Positions 1 to 10,849 of a stretch of 64,000 nt of DNA are shown one piece after another (within the stretch, counting starts at the first letter, position 1; each line of letters opens with the position of its first letter). This DNA is from Hymenopellis radicata. Lineage: Eukaryota > Basidiomycota > Agaricomycetes > Agaricales > Physalacriaceae. The notes below the pieces were generated by a model. The model saw only the letters and a program-made list of their open reading frames with translations, ran no database searches and was not told the origin of the DNA. The stretch is from positions 20,613-84,612 of the forward strand of contig JADNRX010000242.1 of NCBI GenBank assembly GCA_015501595.1. Reading direction: 5' to 3'. The position numbers were made by a program, and so were the translations under genes.

Positions 1-38
1 GCTCGGTAATTTATCTTCCTTACGCTTGCTTGCCAGGG

Positions 39-519
39 ATGTTGATATCTTCATCCGCTTTCCAGAAGGCGGCGGATACTCTCGGAGCTCCAAGCGAGTC
101 CAACGAGCCCGCTCCAAAGCGCAAGGCCGGCCAGCAGGAGTTGTCGCGCCGGGCTAAGAAAATGGCGAAAGCGTTGCACATTCTCGTTGAACCCGTCGTC
201 CTCGACCAGTTTACTCAAGGTTTGTTTTCTTGCCTGCTTTCGGATTTATTTTGCTGAACTTGGCTCATATTGATTTCCAGCGGTCAGTTGTACGGATAGT
301 TTCCGCCGTGCCATGCAGCAGGTCCATCGTTCGCTGGAGCGGCTTAACGACTTTAACGACTCGTTGAGCGCCTACTTGGGCGAGGATGCGCTCCGCCAGG
401 CGGAGCTCCAGTACCGGTATGAACTTATCCGCTTGTTGCACAGCATCGTTGGAGATATCTCCGCTTTCAACAAGTTCCGGGACCTTCATATGGCCGCCGT
501 CAATGGCATCATGGGGTGA
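39..519 (+). CDS. Unknown coiled-coil-like protein, probably the 3' part of a longer gene
   Basis: Two exons, 39-219 and 281-519, are joined by a 61-nt intron (GTTTGT donor, TTTCCAG acceptor) that keeps the frame. Exon 1 has a basic stretch (PKRKAGQQE, RRAKKMAK) that could be a nuclear localisation signal. Exon 2 is helical, with heptad-like leucines (RSLERLNDFNDSL, ELIRLLHSIVGDI). The segment before position 39 looks like the end of an intron (GTAATTTATC to TTGCCAG at about 6-36), so the true start is probably left of the window; the ATG at 39 is only the first in frame. No family recognised. The helical, basic character recalls the coiled-coil parts of the minus-strand paralog array at 10.8-24.6 kb, but I see no convincing alignment. 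Confidence 0.45.
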
Positions 520-886
520 ATCGCTGATCATTCGCGAACCCCAGGAGTTGTCCAAAAGTGGCTCCATGTTTCCGGTTTTTCAAGAAATCCCGCTGTTCAT
601 TTTGTCGCTCGGGTGCTTTTCCAGGAATAGTGATGATGGAGGTAGTCTGCTTTGCCTTTTTTGCGATTGTTCTTTATTCAAGTAGTTAGTCCATCTTAGA
701 GGGCCGCTTCTCGAAATACCTATTGCCTTTTGTGTCCTTGCTTCCATACAGTGTCTGACTTCAGGCGACCCGGTCGACTGGCTAGCTGTTTGTCGTAACG
801 GGAAGCCGTAAAAAGGTTATCTGAAGCTCTACTTTCTGTATAAAGTCGTTTGTTCCCTAGGTCCTTCTCCATTCGTTTCATCAGTC
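520..886. other. Gap without a supported gene
   Basis: T-rich, weakly pyrimidine-biased DNA between two plus-strand genes. It probably holds the 3' end of the first and the promoter or an upstream exon of the second; a CCCTAG acceptor-like site sits at about 855-860. Nothing else is supportable. Confidence 0.4.
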
Positions 887-2571
887 ATGAACTGCAACCT
901 CCCCTTGTTAGAGACCTCAACGAGTCCAACACGAGTCAGACTCGCGACTCGCGACGTGAGTACTCACGCCAAAATACGTCCAGTTCAGACTCGCGTCAGA
1001 CTCGACTCGCGATGACTCACGAGTCATCGCGAGTCTACTCGCGAGTCATTACCACCGAGTCCGAGTCATCTCGGATACTCGTGAGTACTCGCGAGTTGTA
1101 CACCAAATATTCATGCCCAGCGAGCATCCCCGGGCAATGGCACGGGGACAGTCAGTTGGGCATGAGGATGGGTGGTGGTGATGGTGAGGGGTGGTGGTGG
1201 TGGTGTGGTGGTGCATGGTGGTGGAAGATGATGGAAGAGTGCTGGTGGTGGTCGTGGTCGTTGATGTATCCATCTGAGTCGTCCGCCTCCTCATCACATC
1301 GCGTCCTCCTCCTCTGCCTCCATACTGCATCGCGTCCTCCTCCTCAGCGTGGCGTCGCCCTCTTCCTCCTCATCGCCGTCATCGTCATCGCGTTGTATGC
1401 TGCCCACTTGCTGGGGCTTACGCGTCCACGGCTCTATGGAGACGACTTGAAGTCGTTGTCCATTTATATGGACGCCGACTTGGAGTCGAGCGCCGGTGCC
1501 GTCGTCGCCGACTTGTAGTCGAGCGACGACTGTCCGTAGGTGGTCGTCCTAGTCGTCCTCCAGATCTGCTACTGGCGCAGGGCCAGCAGCAGCAGGCCCG
1601 GCACAGATCCAGATCACAAATCCACACCCCACAGGCTGCCTGACAATCGTCAGAGCAGCGGGAGCGACAATCGTCACTCCCTGGGTGGTGGTGGTGGTCG
1701 TGGTGGTGGTCTAGAAGAAAGAGATAGCACTCGATCAGACGCTGACGCGTCGCTTCGGGACTCGGCCCGGATCGCCGGATTGGGCAGGATAACGCTCGTT
1801 CTCGAGACGTTGCGGACTGTTTGCTCTGGAAAAAATTTGTAAATTTAGCTAAAATATATTGCTAAATATTTGCGAGTCATTGTATGATGACTCGCGCCCC
1901 ACAGACCGATACTCAGACCCGCGCTCGGACTCGTGCGTACGTGACTCACGAGTCACGCGAGTGCGAACGCCGACGTGCCCGACGCGAGTCGAGTCACCAG
2001 ATGACTCGGTGACTCGGTGACTCGTTGAGGTCTCTACCCCTTGTGGACGAATTTTACCTTTCGGCGTATGTCGTCGCTGAAGCAGATCGCGCTGCAGCAC
2101 GGGGACGAGTTCAGGATTCTGCTCGATTTGAAAATGGCCCAACAGCTTTTCTCCGATATTGGTTACTTCCCCGTCTTGGAGGTCGACAGAGAGGGCGGAG
2201 TTACCGATGTAGTCGAAGACAGTTCGGCCAAATTGGCCTTCAATACTGTTCTTGGCCGCGGTCAGGAGTTTGATTCGCCCTTGCTTCGCTTTACTTTGGG
2301 CGCACTGGTAAGCGGCCTTTCGTTTTCTCCGCTCGTGGGCTCGTCTTTTGAGGCTCACCCCCCTTTTTAGGAGTTCAGCGCTGCCATCTTCCTCGACGAG
2401 AGCCGCTCTCTGGCCATGGATGCTTCGCTTCGCCTGTGTTTAGTGGAGATCTGGATAGTTATCTATGGTTTCGTCCTCCAGTTCCAAGGACGATACCCAG
2501 GTGTCCGCGTGATCTGGAACCTTATGGGTAATCTGCTCCCGCCGCCTCTTCAGAACATCACGAAAATGGGT
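887..2571 (+). pseudogene. Unknown gene split by a hAT-like insertion and truncated by element X
   Basis: An ATG at 887 opens a frame of seven codons (MNCNLPL). It is interrupted at 909 and resumes after the second target copy, so conceptual removal of 909-2044 gives one open frame. The frame continues as KQIALQHGDEF and GYFPVLEVDREGG to 2307. A 63-nt intron follows (2308-2370, GTAAGC to TTTTTAG), then a second exon (EFSAAIFLDESRSLA) to about 2570, where element X begins. On the far side of X, from about 8420, the plus strand again reads open (FLMNGRLFTAPYF) to a stop at 8528, which may be the displaced end of the same gene. No known domain recognised. Reading it as one host gene is an inference from the clean junction at the first insertion. 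Confidence 0.5.
909..2036. mobile_element. hAT-like non-autonomous element, GAGTC-repeat type (copy A)
   Basis: Perfect 18-bp terminal inverted repeats, TAGAGACCTCAACGAGTC at 909-926 and its complement at 2019-2036, are flanked by a perfect 8-bp direct repeat CCCCTTGT (901-908 and 2037-2044). TAGAG-type ends with 8-bp duplications are the signature of the hAT superfamily. Both subterminal regions are packed with GACTC/GAGTC words in both orientations (921-1110 and 1870-2030), plausibly transposase-binding sites. The middle has TGG/GGT-rich runs (1165-1265), a CCCCGGGCAATGGCACGGGG core (1129-1148) and three small hairpins (1401-1530). No transposase frame is present, so it depends on an autonomous relative elsewhere. 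Confidence 0.9.
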
Positions 2572-3041
2572 TTAGGCCTTAAGGTGTTCCAAGGAATCTT
2601 GAGGGCACATATGCTCTTTAAGACCGCTGAAGTGCTTATGCCGGTGAGGCGCCTTAAATGCAGGTTCACCGGTGACCTCTGCCTTAGGTTGCCTCAGGAC
2701 ATCTCAAAGGAGTCTTAATGAGCCTACAGGACACCTCAAGTCATACAGATACATAGCTCATGCCTTAAGGCAAATTTAATACTGCCTAAGGAAGTCTCAA
2801 GTCAAGTTGAAGCATCCCGTACACACTTCAAGCAGCCGAAAAGACAGTGAAATCCGTCAAAGAAAGTATAAATAAACAATTCATTGCACAGTCTGTAGTC
2901 ACCGACATATACAAAATACATTAACATGTACAAATACAATGTAGATAATTAAAAAGATACACACAATACAGAGAAAGCAAACACACTTACATGGTGGTTG
3001 GTACTCTTTGAATTGCTCTGACAAGGTGTATCAGCAGACTT

Positions 3042-4231
3042 TAGGGTTTACAAGTCCGGTTGGGTCCGGTTGCGGCACCCAAATTCGGAAGGACCGGCAA
3101 CCGCAACCGGTTGCCCAAACCGACTTTTCGCCTCAACCGAGGACCGCAACCGGTCCTTAATAAGGACCGGTTGAAACTGCAGTCTTTCGCCGGTCTACAA
3201 CCGGTTGGGACCGCTTATGGTCGCAACCAGTCGCGACCGGTTGGGACCACCCATCACCACCCAAAATCCATTCATGCGCGACGAGCATCCCCGGGCAATG
3301 GCACGGGGACACTCAGTCGTGCATGATGCAGGACTGAATGAGTGGATGGTAGTGGTAGTGGTAGGAGGGGGGTGGTAGTGGTGGGTGATGGTGGATATAG
3401 TGGTCGTGGAGGAGGTCGTCGGTGGTGACGCGTCATCTGTGTCGCGGCGTCTTCGTGAGCGCGTCGTCTAGCAGCAGCTCTTTAAAAGTAGTCAGCCTTT
3501 ATAACCATGTTGACGGCGCCTGGATACGCCGCCAACACCAAAGACCACAGGAAAAATACTCACGAAATCCGACGCGTCACCTGCAAGCGAGTCTCATCGC
3601 GTCTCCTTGTCCTCCTGCTACTCCTCCTGGTCCCCCCGTTGCAGTCGTTAGTCGTTCGCTGCCCGTTTGCGGGCTGACGCGTCCTGTTCTGGTCGGGGAG
3701 ACGACTTTGAGTCGTCTCCTGGTATAGCCGTTTCCGTGGAGACGACACAAAGTCGTCTCCCAGTCTCTCAACACCGACCCAGAGTCGTGTGTTCATCTGA
3801 AATCACCGACTTATAGTCGAGTGATGCTGCCGTCGTCGCCGACTTGCAGTCGAGCGGCGGCGGTTGATGGTAGTGGTGGTAGAAATCAAGAGAGCCAACC
3901 CGATCGCACGCTTACGCGTACGTTCGGATCTCGGCCCGAGTCGCCGGATCTAAAGAAATAGTAGCGAATGCCTCGTTTAGGCCACACAAGGGCCCGTTTG
4001 AGTCAGAAAAAATTCGTAAATTCACATTAAATATATATCTACCTTATCCGGTCTCAACCGGTCTCAACCGGTTGTGTCGCGGTCCTAGAAAAAATAGCCA
4101 GACGTTCGGACCGTCAACCGCAACCGGTTGGGACCGGCAACCGGTCCTTCAATAACCGGTCCAAAATCGGTTGCGGTCCGGTTGGGTTCACCGGTCCTAC
4201 CCGGTCCTACCAACCGGACTTGTAAACTCTA
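3042..4231. mobile_element. hAT-like non-autonomous element, CCGGTT-repeat type (copy B)
   Basis: TAGGGTTTACAAGTCCGG at 3042 is mirrored by a right end whose complement reads TAGAGTTTACAAGTCCGG (ending 4231), one mismatch. Subterminal regions (3055-3240 and 4040-4205) are filled with CCGGTT/AACCGG words in both orientations, and the terminal repeat itself contains this word. The interior has the same GAGCATCCCCGGGCAATGGC core as copy A (3283-3302) plus GGAGACGAC...GTCGTCTCC hairpins (3697-3760). An exact 8-bp target duplication is not visible; CAGCAG occurs beside both ends and may be a worn remnant. The element lies inside X copy 1. Confidence 0.75.
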
Positions 4232-4235
4232 CCAG

Positions 4236-4530
4236 CAGTGTCCTCGGTGATTGGTCGTAGTCCTCGTCCTGGTTGGCCGTCATCATCGTCCTGGTCGGGT
4301 ATTATCCTCGTCCTGGGCGGGTATCGTCCTCGTCTCGGTCAGGCATCGTCCTCGTCACGGTCGGGCATCGTCCTCATCTCGGTCGGGCATCGTCCTCGTC
4401 TCGGTCGGGTATCGTCCTCAGCGTGGTCGGGTATCGTCCTCAGCGTGGATAGGTATCGCCCTCAGTGTGGTCAGGTATCGTCCTCAGTGTGGTCAAGTAT
4501 CATCCTCGTCGCAGTCAAACGTCCTCGGTG
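4236..4530 (+). repeat. Degenerate tandem repeat around GGTCGGGTATCGTCCTC
   Basis: About a dozen imperfect units of roughly 24 nt, each with TCGTCCTC and GTCGGGYATC words, directly right of the nested element. Equivalent GTC/GAC-rich tracts sit in the other X copies (20740-21400 complement and 56975-57500). Long frames here (Ser/Arg-rich) are by-products of the repeat. Confidence 0.7.
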
Positions 4531-5937
4531 CTCAGGCAGCTCGTCGTAAGGGCATCCTCGTCATGTTCGTGCTTGTCATCATGGCGCTCGAGCTCAAGCT
4601 CGTTGTCGTTGTGCTCGTGCCAAAGTTGTCGCAATGTTCCTACTCCTCGTCGTGGTGCGCATACTTGACATTGCATGGGTACTCGTTGTCGTCGTGTTTG
4701 TGCTCGGTTGATGCTGTGCTTGCGGTCGGTGGTCGTCGTCCCAGTGGCGGCGGCTTGTCACGGTCGAGTACTGCGATGGAGTGTGTCGTGTGTTGGTAGT
4801 TGCAGTCGAGGAACGGATGGTGGAAGGTAAAGGAGGGAATGTCGGACTTTGAAAGGGGGATCGAAGAAAACTCAACAGCACGTGGTCCTGACGTGGCCGA
4901 TCACGGCCGTCGGAGACCGACGGCCAAACGGACTTGGAGAAATTTTGGAGAAGACTGGTATGGCGAGCAGAAAAAGAGTGGTGGCTGCAATTGTCGGATA
5001 GCGTTGAGGGATTCTTGGCGAGATTTGATGTATCTGTACACTGATGGCGGCCGTTACTGGTGTTCCGAAGTCTTCATCGTAGCCTATGCCGCGTAGACCA
5101 TAAGCGCAAGCAATCAGTAACAGCCATAATAGACAAAAGAAATACGCACCTGCGAAGGTCGTACACGTCCGCGACGTCGTACAGACGTTGCTAGTCCCCA
5201 ACAAGTCCAACATCGCAAAATCCCAGCTCGTTAATGAGCAATTGCTCCGGTCGCAAGGTCAATCGTACAAGCCTTGCTATGAGAAAAATGGTAAGAGGTT
5301 GCAGAGTACTGGAGAATGACGACCGAGCCGTGCTCACTCGTGGTCCTGGTAGCTATCCAGTAGCCTCGTCGGTAGAGGGCTTAGTGCCGCAAAATTCACA
5401 GCCGGTCGAAGCCGTGGAGACGTGTCCGTGGATTCAGCTGCAAGAAGAAAAAGAGGAAATGGGAAGAAGAGGCCCGCGGCTGGATGGCATGTCGATGTGT
5501 GGTGGTAAGAGACAAGGTAAACAAATCCGAACAATGCTTGATCACTGTTCGGATCAGCATACAATGTCTTGCGAAATGGTATGTCCGGGTAAGTACTAAC
5601 TACCACAGGATGTGGCAGTCCTAAATTTTGCTGCGCCATTGTGAAGTGTATATTGCGTGAAAAGTTCGAGCCGCAGAGGGGGTGTAGCGCGTTAGAGCGC
5701 ACGATTTCTAATTATATGGATGGGATACTATCTACTTAAGCTCAATTTCATGTCTACACGCAGTATTATTACCAAAAATTCTATTGATACATAGAATATA
5801 GATACACTGCATGAGATCCCGACGATTAAAATACGACTCCGAGCCCGTCGTCGCTGTCCCGAGCGTCGACGAGCGCATTCCGTTGATGATCGGATGACCG
5901 ATCCGAGCCATCCGGACAGTGATCGAACGGTGGTCTC

Positions 5938-6379
5938 TAGGGTGGGGGAAATAAGTGGAGGTTTTTTACCAAAACACTTATTTACATGTAAATTACAGTA
6001 AATTACCTGGTAAATTACATGGCTGGCCGAGGGTCAGATTTCGGGTGGTAATTTACCTGTCACGTGCACCCGCCCGGGCCGCCACTAACCCATTTCCGGA
6101 CATATATCAGTGTCAGCACAAGCCTGACTAGTCGAGGGAGGTGGCTGTAGTGCCCTAAAGCCAACCAGTGGCCTGGGATAACTCAGAGGGCTGTCTTAAT
6201 AGCATTTTCTGGAGAAACTTTGAGAAATTTTGGAAGGAAATTTGCGCCACCACAACGTGTCATGTGACCATCACGTGCGAGGTAAATTACCTGGTAAATA
6301 AGTAAATTACATGGCCTCCGGCGGGCCGCTGGTAATTTACTGGTAAATAAGTGAGCTCGGACTTATTTCCCCCACCCTA
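5938..6379. mobile_element. hAT-like non-autonomous element, GTAAATTAC-repeat type (copy E)
   Basis: Perfect 19-bp terminal inverted repeats TAGGGTGGGGGAAATAAGT (5938-5956; complement 6361-6379) are flanked by a perfect 8-bp duplication GTGGTCTC (5930-5937, 6380-6387). Subterminal words are GTAAATTAC/GGTAAATTAC and AATAAGT (5970-6030, 6280-6355), echoing the terminal repeat. The centre carries no coding frame. It interrupts X copy 1, so it is younger than that copy. Confidence 0.9.
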
Positions 6380-8417
6380 GTGGTCTCTGCCCTCCGACTA
6401 CCACCACCGTCCTTATTTGGCCCACCCACTCCCGGAAAGGTCGTCTGTGCCACCTCAGTACTTTCTTTACTGTCTGGATCAAGAAATGGACGAACAGAAC
6501 CGGACGACGACTCGCTGCGTAAGCCCAGACGACTGGCAGCATTTTCATTCAAAAACCGACGCCGTTGACGAGCAGCGTCGACATCTAAACGGCGCCAACC
6601 CCGCAGCGACCGGCAATTGGGCTCTGGATGGGTGGGAGCAGGTGGAGATGGCGTCGCCGTCTGCTGGCCGCAATCCTACGACCAACTTTGAGTCGTCGTG
6701 CGTAGTCACGGAGACCGACTTTGTGTCGTCTCCCTCTGACACCCGACTCGACTCACATGCGGCCCTCTTGGCTCTTTGCAGCGACGACGACGAGCGTGGC
6801 CTCGCTCTATAACATTTCGGGACTGAGCCGTATGTCAAGTCACTAGTAGACAATTTAGGCGCCCCCTCATCTCTAATCCACCCAGCGTTCATGCCCTCGA
6901 CGCACCCGACAGAAAGGAGATAGATTGTTTATTCTACGTAGGACAAGGTGCGTTTATTGTCACTGTAGTAATCTTCTCTCATCCCCACACGTCTTTGACT
7001 CCCAGAACGACATATTCCCGTCTCTCTCCTACCTCCGCCATTGCATTCCTTGGACGGATGCACTCTTTTGGATTTCTAGACGGCGCGTACTCGAGCAATT
7101 GGCGCCTGCTGCCGCCGCTATACGGACTCTGGGATTCTCCGCCCCGTTCCACGACCGTTCAGCGGCATGGTGTGTTTTCCCGTCTGCTCTCGTCGACGCG
7201 GTTGTTAAAGACTTTTCCAGCTTTCTCGTCGCACTCTAACGGCGCACAAGGAAGTCTATGCCAGACTCTCCTCGAAGAGTCCTGACGCGGAGGGCAGGAT
7301 ATCCTGGTATGTCGTCGTGGTTCCCCCCCATTTGTCGCTTGCTCACTGTACGCCCGCTTGATGGCATCGCAGCCTCCGCCGTACCTCCTAAACTCGCTTC
7401 TTTTTGCCATTTCTTTCGTTCTATACGTCCGCCGGACGACAACGTGCGTAAGTCCTCGCAGCATATCCAAGAAACAGTGGCCTCGGCACCTTTGAACGTA
7501 TAGCGACTACGGCGCTTGTCTTCTCGGAGAACTTCGCTCATTGGGATGGCGTTTCGCGACCTAGGCATTATCCGTCACGCCACCCAGAAGCGGCGGATTA
7601 TACTCGGGCGCTTGGGCTGGATGGTGTCCGTGTTGGATGCTCCGACAGGCCATTGCTCTGCGAGGCCACGGATCTGACGTTGCGCTGCGCCGGCGCATGC
7701 AATGAATTACGCGACCGACTCTTACCAGTGCGCGAAGATCGTGTGTCTCGTTGACCTCCACGACATTCTGTACCGCGGAAGGAATATCTACCCTACGGAC
7801 TTCAGCTCGTGGCTGTCGTTCACCGCGGGAGTCTGCATCTTGCACGAAGTTCACCTGGGTGTTTTCGAACGGGGTCTGGCCACTGTGCACTTGCACAGTG
7901 CGTCGCCTCGGCGAAATATTCTCCTCCGTTGTCAGCGTACGTACCTTGATGAATGCCTGCTCGAGGACGCCCTCGAGTCTAGTCACGTCGGTCTCGATGT
8001 CGTCGCCCATCCATCCCTACATCATCGAGATGCACGATCCTCCATCTAACACCATTGTACAGTTATGAATGAGACCGATATTGTTTTAGAGTAGTCATAT
8101 TCTTTTGATGTGCATGCCACCTGGGCAAAATATAATTTGCCTCAACCCAACTTAAAGTCCTTAACAGTATGAGTGCCTGCTTCGATGTGTCTTGATGTTC
8201 CTCAAGTGTGTTGTGTGGGTGAGTACTGTCACAAGTGGCTTCTGTTCATTCTAAAGCAACTGTGGCTAGATACTAATTCCCAAGGCAGCTTAAGACTACT
8301 CGAAGTGCACTAAGGCATGATGTCATGCCTTTAAGGCATCTTAACGGTCTTGAGAGCCAATACACACCTCAAGAGCCTCAAGTAAATGCCTGTGTGTTGA
8401 GGCACATTGAGGCTAAG

Positions 8418-9480
8418 AGCAGTTTCCTGATGAACGGTCGGCTCTTTACTGCGCCTTACTTCCTCCGGGTTTCCCACCGGCTAGCGTTTCGTTTAGAGAT
8501 CCTCATTCCGGAGTTCCATCGATTCTGACCGTTCTTTTTGACGTTGCGTTTAGACCCAAGCCGTTCTCCGATTGGAGACTCCACTCGAGGAGGATGCCTT
8601 TTTCGGGGCCGTAGTCGACGCTGCTGAAGAAGATCCTTATGTGAACTTCGCGAAGTAGAGGACCATGTTGGCCTCCTCAATGTGGAGCTTCGGGAATGGT
8701 TTCTCAATTGGAAGAATTTCAACCCGATGCTCCCTCCTAGTCCTGGAAGTTATAACGTGGGTCGGAGATTGGTCCGCTTCTTCTTTCTAAAAATCTCCGC
8801 TTACAGCTATTCAGTAGTTCTATTCCGACGATTGAGACTATTCCCAGGTGCCTCCGTTTCATCGGCGCCGGGTTTTGGGAAATCGACTGGTCAAAAGGGG
8901 ATTTTTCCAATTTTCATGCGTTTGAGGAGGTTTCGCGAGGCAGTACTCCATGATGAATATTTAGCTTGGCATTTCGTGAACACTATGTGTCGCATCCCTC
9001 GTAGTCCCTTGTTCAATCATAGTTCTTTGTATTAAAATGTTTTCATGTCTTTTTATGAACCTGTTGGTCCCTCCCCTTAACTTTGCCTCGTTAGTTGGGA
9101 GAGGTTTTTATGACTCCAAATGCGTCTCTTTTCTCATATATTCAGATTTTCGGAGATCTACTTGGTTAAATTCTGACGCGGGCGATCTTGTTAGTTGTCA
9201 AAAAGACCCAAAATTCCGCTTCTATGCGAAATCGACCGTTATGCCAATCAACCTCGGCTAGTTGTTGTTCTTGGAGCTGTATGATCATTTTGAATTAGTC
9301 CAAGGTCATGAGTTCGAACCTTGCTCAGGTTTTTGTTGCTCTCCCTCGCCACGAACGTCAAGATTCCGACTTAAAATTCTGTTCTTCGCGAATCTTCTAA
9401 AATTTTCTGTACACTTTTTCGTTCTGGATTATTCTATATACAAAATTTTCTGGAGGGGGTTTTTACAAATCGTGAAAATC
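8418..9480. other. Region between element X copy 1 and the next hAT-like element
   Basis: The plus strand is open to 8528 and may be the far side of the gene interrupted at 2571. The rest is A/T-rich with several short frames in both directions, none with a recognisable domain. GTTCGAACC at about 9313 resembles a tRNA B-box, but no tRNA fold could be built around it. No gene is assigned. Confidence 0.35.
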
Positions 9481-10782
9481 TAGAGCAAGGCACGAGTGGT
9501 AAGTACTTGCAGATATCTGCAAGTATTGACGTCACCCGGGTGGTGCCGCACCCGGCACCTGCCTACCCGGCACTTGCCAACACCCGGGTGGTGCACAGGT
9601 GGCAAGTATGGGTTTCTGACATCAAGTACTTGGGACAAGTACTTGCCTAATACTTGCCTAGCTACACTTATATATTTTTCTTGATTTTCTCCAATTTATT
9701 TGGGCTCAAACGAGCCCAACATCGTCGAGAATCGATCTTGCGAGCAATTTCTATCATCGCCGAGATCGCCGAGCAGTCCGGCAGTTTCCGGATAGCGATC
9801 GATCAGCCCAGATCTCATCGCTCTTCCTCTTACCATCACAGCACGACTTCAACGTCGTGCTTGTCGGCCCCAGAACTTGGTCTGGGGCTTGTCTGACTTC
9901 TCTTCTTTGTTTTTCTCTGCTTTTTCTGTGCGGTTTGGCTTCGCGCCGACCGCTGCGCCCTCGGATACGTTCCGGGGCGCATTCTGGCGTCTGTCTTCGC
10001 GACAGTGCCCTTCTGGACCGCGTAAGCCCTCAGGACGAGGCCGCCCTACTATTGGACAACGAGCGCGCGCTCGTAGCGGCGCTCGTCTACACGACGGCGC
10101 CAGTCTCACGGCACTCGTCTATACGACGGCGCCAGTTTCACGGCACTCGCCTACATGACGGCGCCGTTTTTGTGACAACACACGGCGCTGAAGCCCTCAG
10201 GACGAGGCATCAACACTACTGGACGGCGTGGGCAGGTCGAGCGGCTGGATTAGCCCTCGCTTCGTTGTAGAGACTGGGCGGATGGCGTCGCAGACGCATT
10301 CCGCCCCAAATCGTGCATGTTTCCTTTGCTGCTTATTTCTTGACTTTATTCACCGTGCGGCTGCCGCACAGAATGTGTACGCCAGGACACGTCGAAGATT
10401 CGAACACGGACCACCCCATCTCAACAACTTCACGACGACCTCGCCACCCATTCTCCTCACCTTTGCCCTCTCTCATACCCCACCCCACCCCTTACACTCC
10501 GTTTAGCTGCGGTTCTTGCTCATGCAAGTAACCGGGGCTTCACGCATGTGTATCGTGCACGTCGATTGCCCCGCGCAATTGCTCGGGGGTCGTCGGCGGG
10601 CACGAAAGCTGCTTCTAATTTTGCAGATACTCAGGCAAGTACTTGCCCATCTGGAGGCAAGTACTTGCCAAGTACTTGCGGGTACTCGGGTGTGTTGCCA
10701 GGTGGCAAGTCCGGCTTTCCGGCAGCAAGTATTTGCCGGGCGGTGTCGGGTGCACCCGGGTAGACACTCGTGCCTTGCTCTA
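9481..10782. mobile_element. hAT-like non-autonomous element, AAGTACTTG-repeat type (copy C)
   Basis: Perfect 18-bp terminal inverted repeats TAGAGCAAGGCACGAGTG (9481-9498; complement 10765-10782) lie within a perfect 8-bp duplication TGAAAATC (9473-9480, 10783-10790). Subterminal regions hold many AAGTACTTG/GGCAAGTA and CACCCGGGTG words (9500-9660, 10625-10760). Inside are a complement of the core seen in copies A and B (10563-10595), two GAAGCCCTCAGGACGAGGC-type hairpins (10019-10043, 10190-10209) and a tandem of ACGGCGCC units (10080-10170). No transposase frame. It sits just downstream of the sixth paralog of the array. Confidence 0.92.
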
Positions 10783-10849
10783 TGAAAATCTTGTCCGTAG
10801 TTGCTAAATACACCGCGGTCAATGCTTGTATGTATCTAGAAATTTTTCT

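Larger units (their letters stand above)
2572..8417. mobile_element. Large unclassified element X, copy 1
   Basis: The left end (TTAGGCCTTAAGGTGTTCC at 2572) and the complement of the right end (TTAGCCTCAATGTGCC, at about 8417) are imperfect inverted repeats. Both flanks are rich in CCTTAAGG/CTCAAG words (2572-2860 and 8140-8417). The interior shares landmarks with the copies at 17062-22081 (opposite orientation) and 56521-60945: a GTC-rich trinucleotide tract, the word GGATGGGATACTATCTAC (5716), a TGATCACTGTTCGGAT hairpin (5539) and GCGTAAGCCC hairpins (6515). Two hAT-like elements are nested inside (3042-4231, 5938-6379). No transposase, integrase or replicase frame was recognised. Ends are placed by comparison with copy 2, and no clean target duplication was found. 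Confidence 0.6.

Noticed and set aside
909..1110. GACTCGCGAGT repeats as telomeric or centromeric satellite
   Set aside because: They lie strictly inside an element with perfect 18-bp ends and an 8-bp target duplication, so they are subterminal repeats.
1049..1330. Thr/His-rich frame on the minus strand
   Set aside because: Produced by TGG/GTGG runs inside hAT-like copy A.
4238..4799. Long Ser/Arg/Val-rich frames as a possible gene
   Set aside because: They follow a degenerate tandem repeat; several frames are open at once, as expected from repeat composition.
9300..9335. tRNA-like B-box (GAGTTCGAACCTTGC) suggesting a tRNA or tRNA-derived SINE
   Set aside because: No matching acceptor stem, anticodon stem or convincing A-box could be folded upstream.
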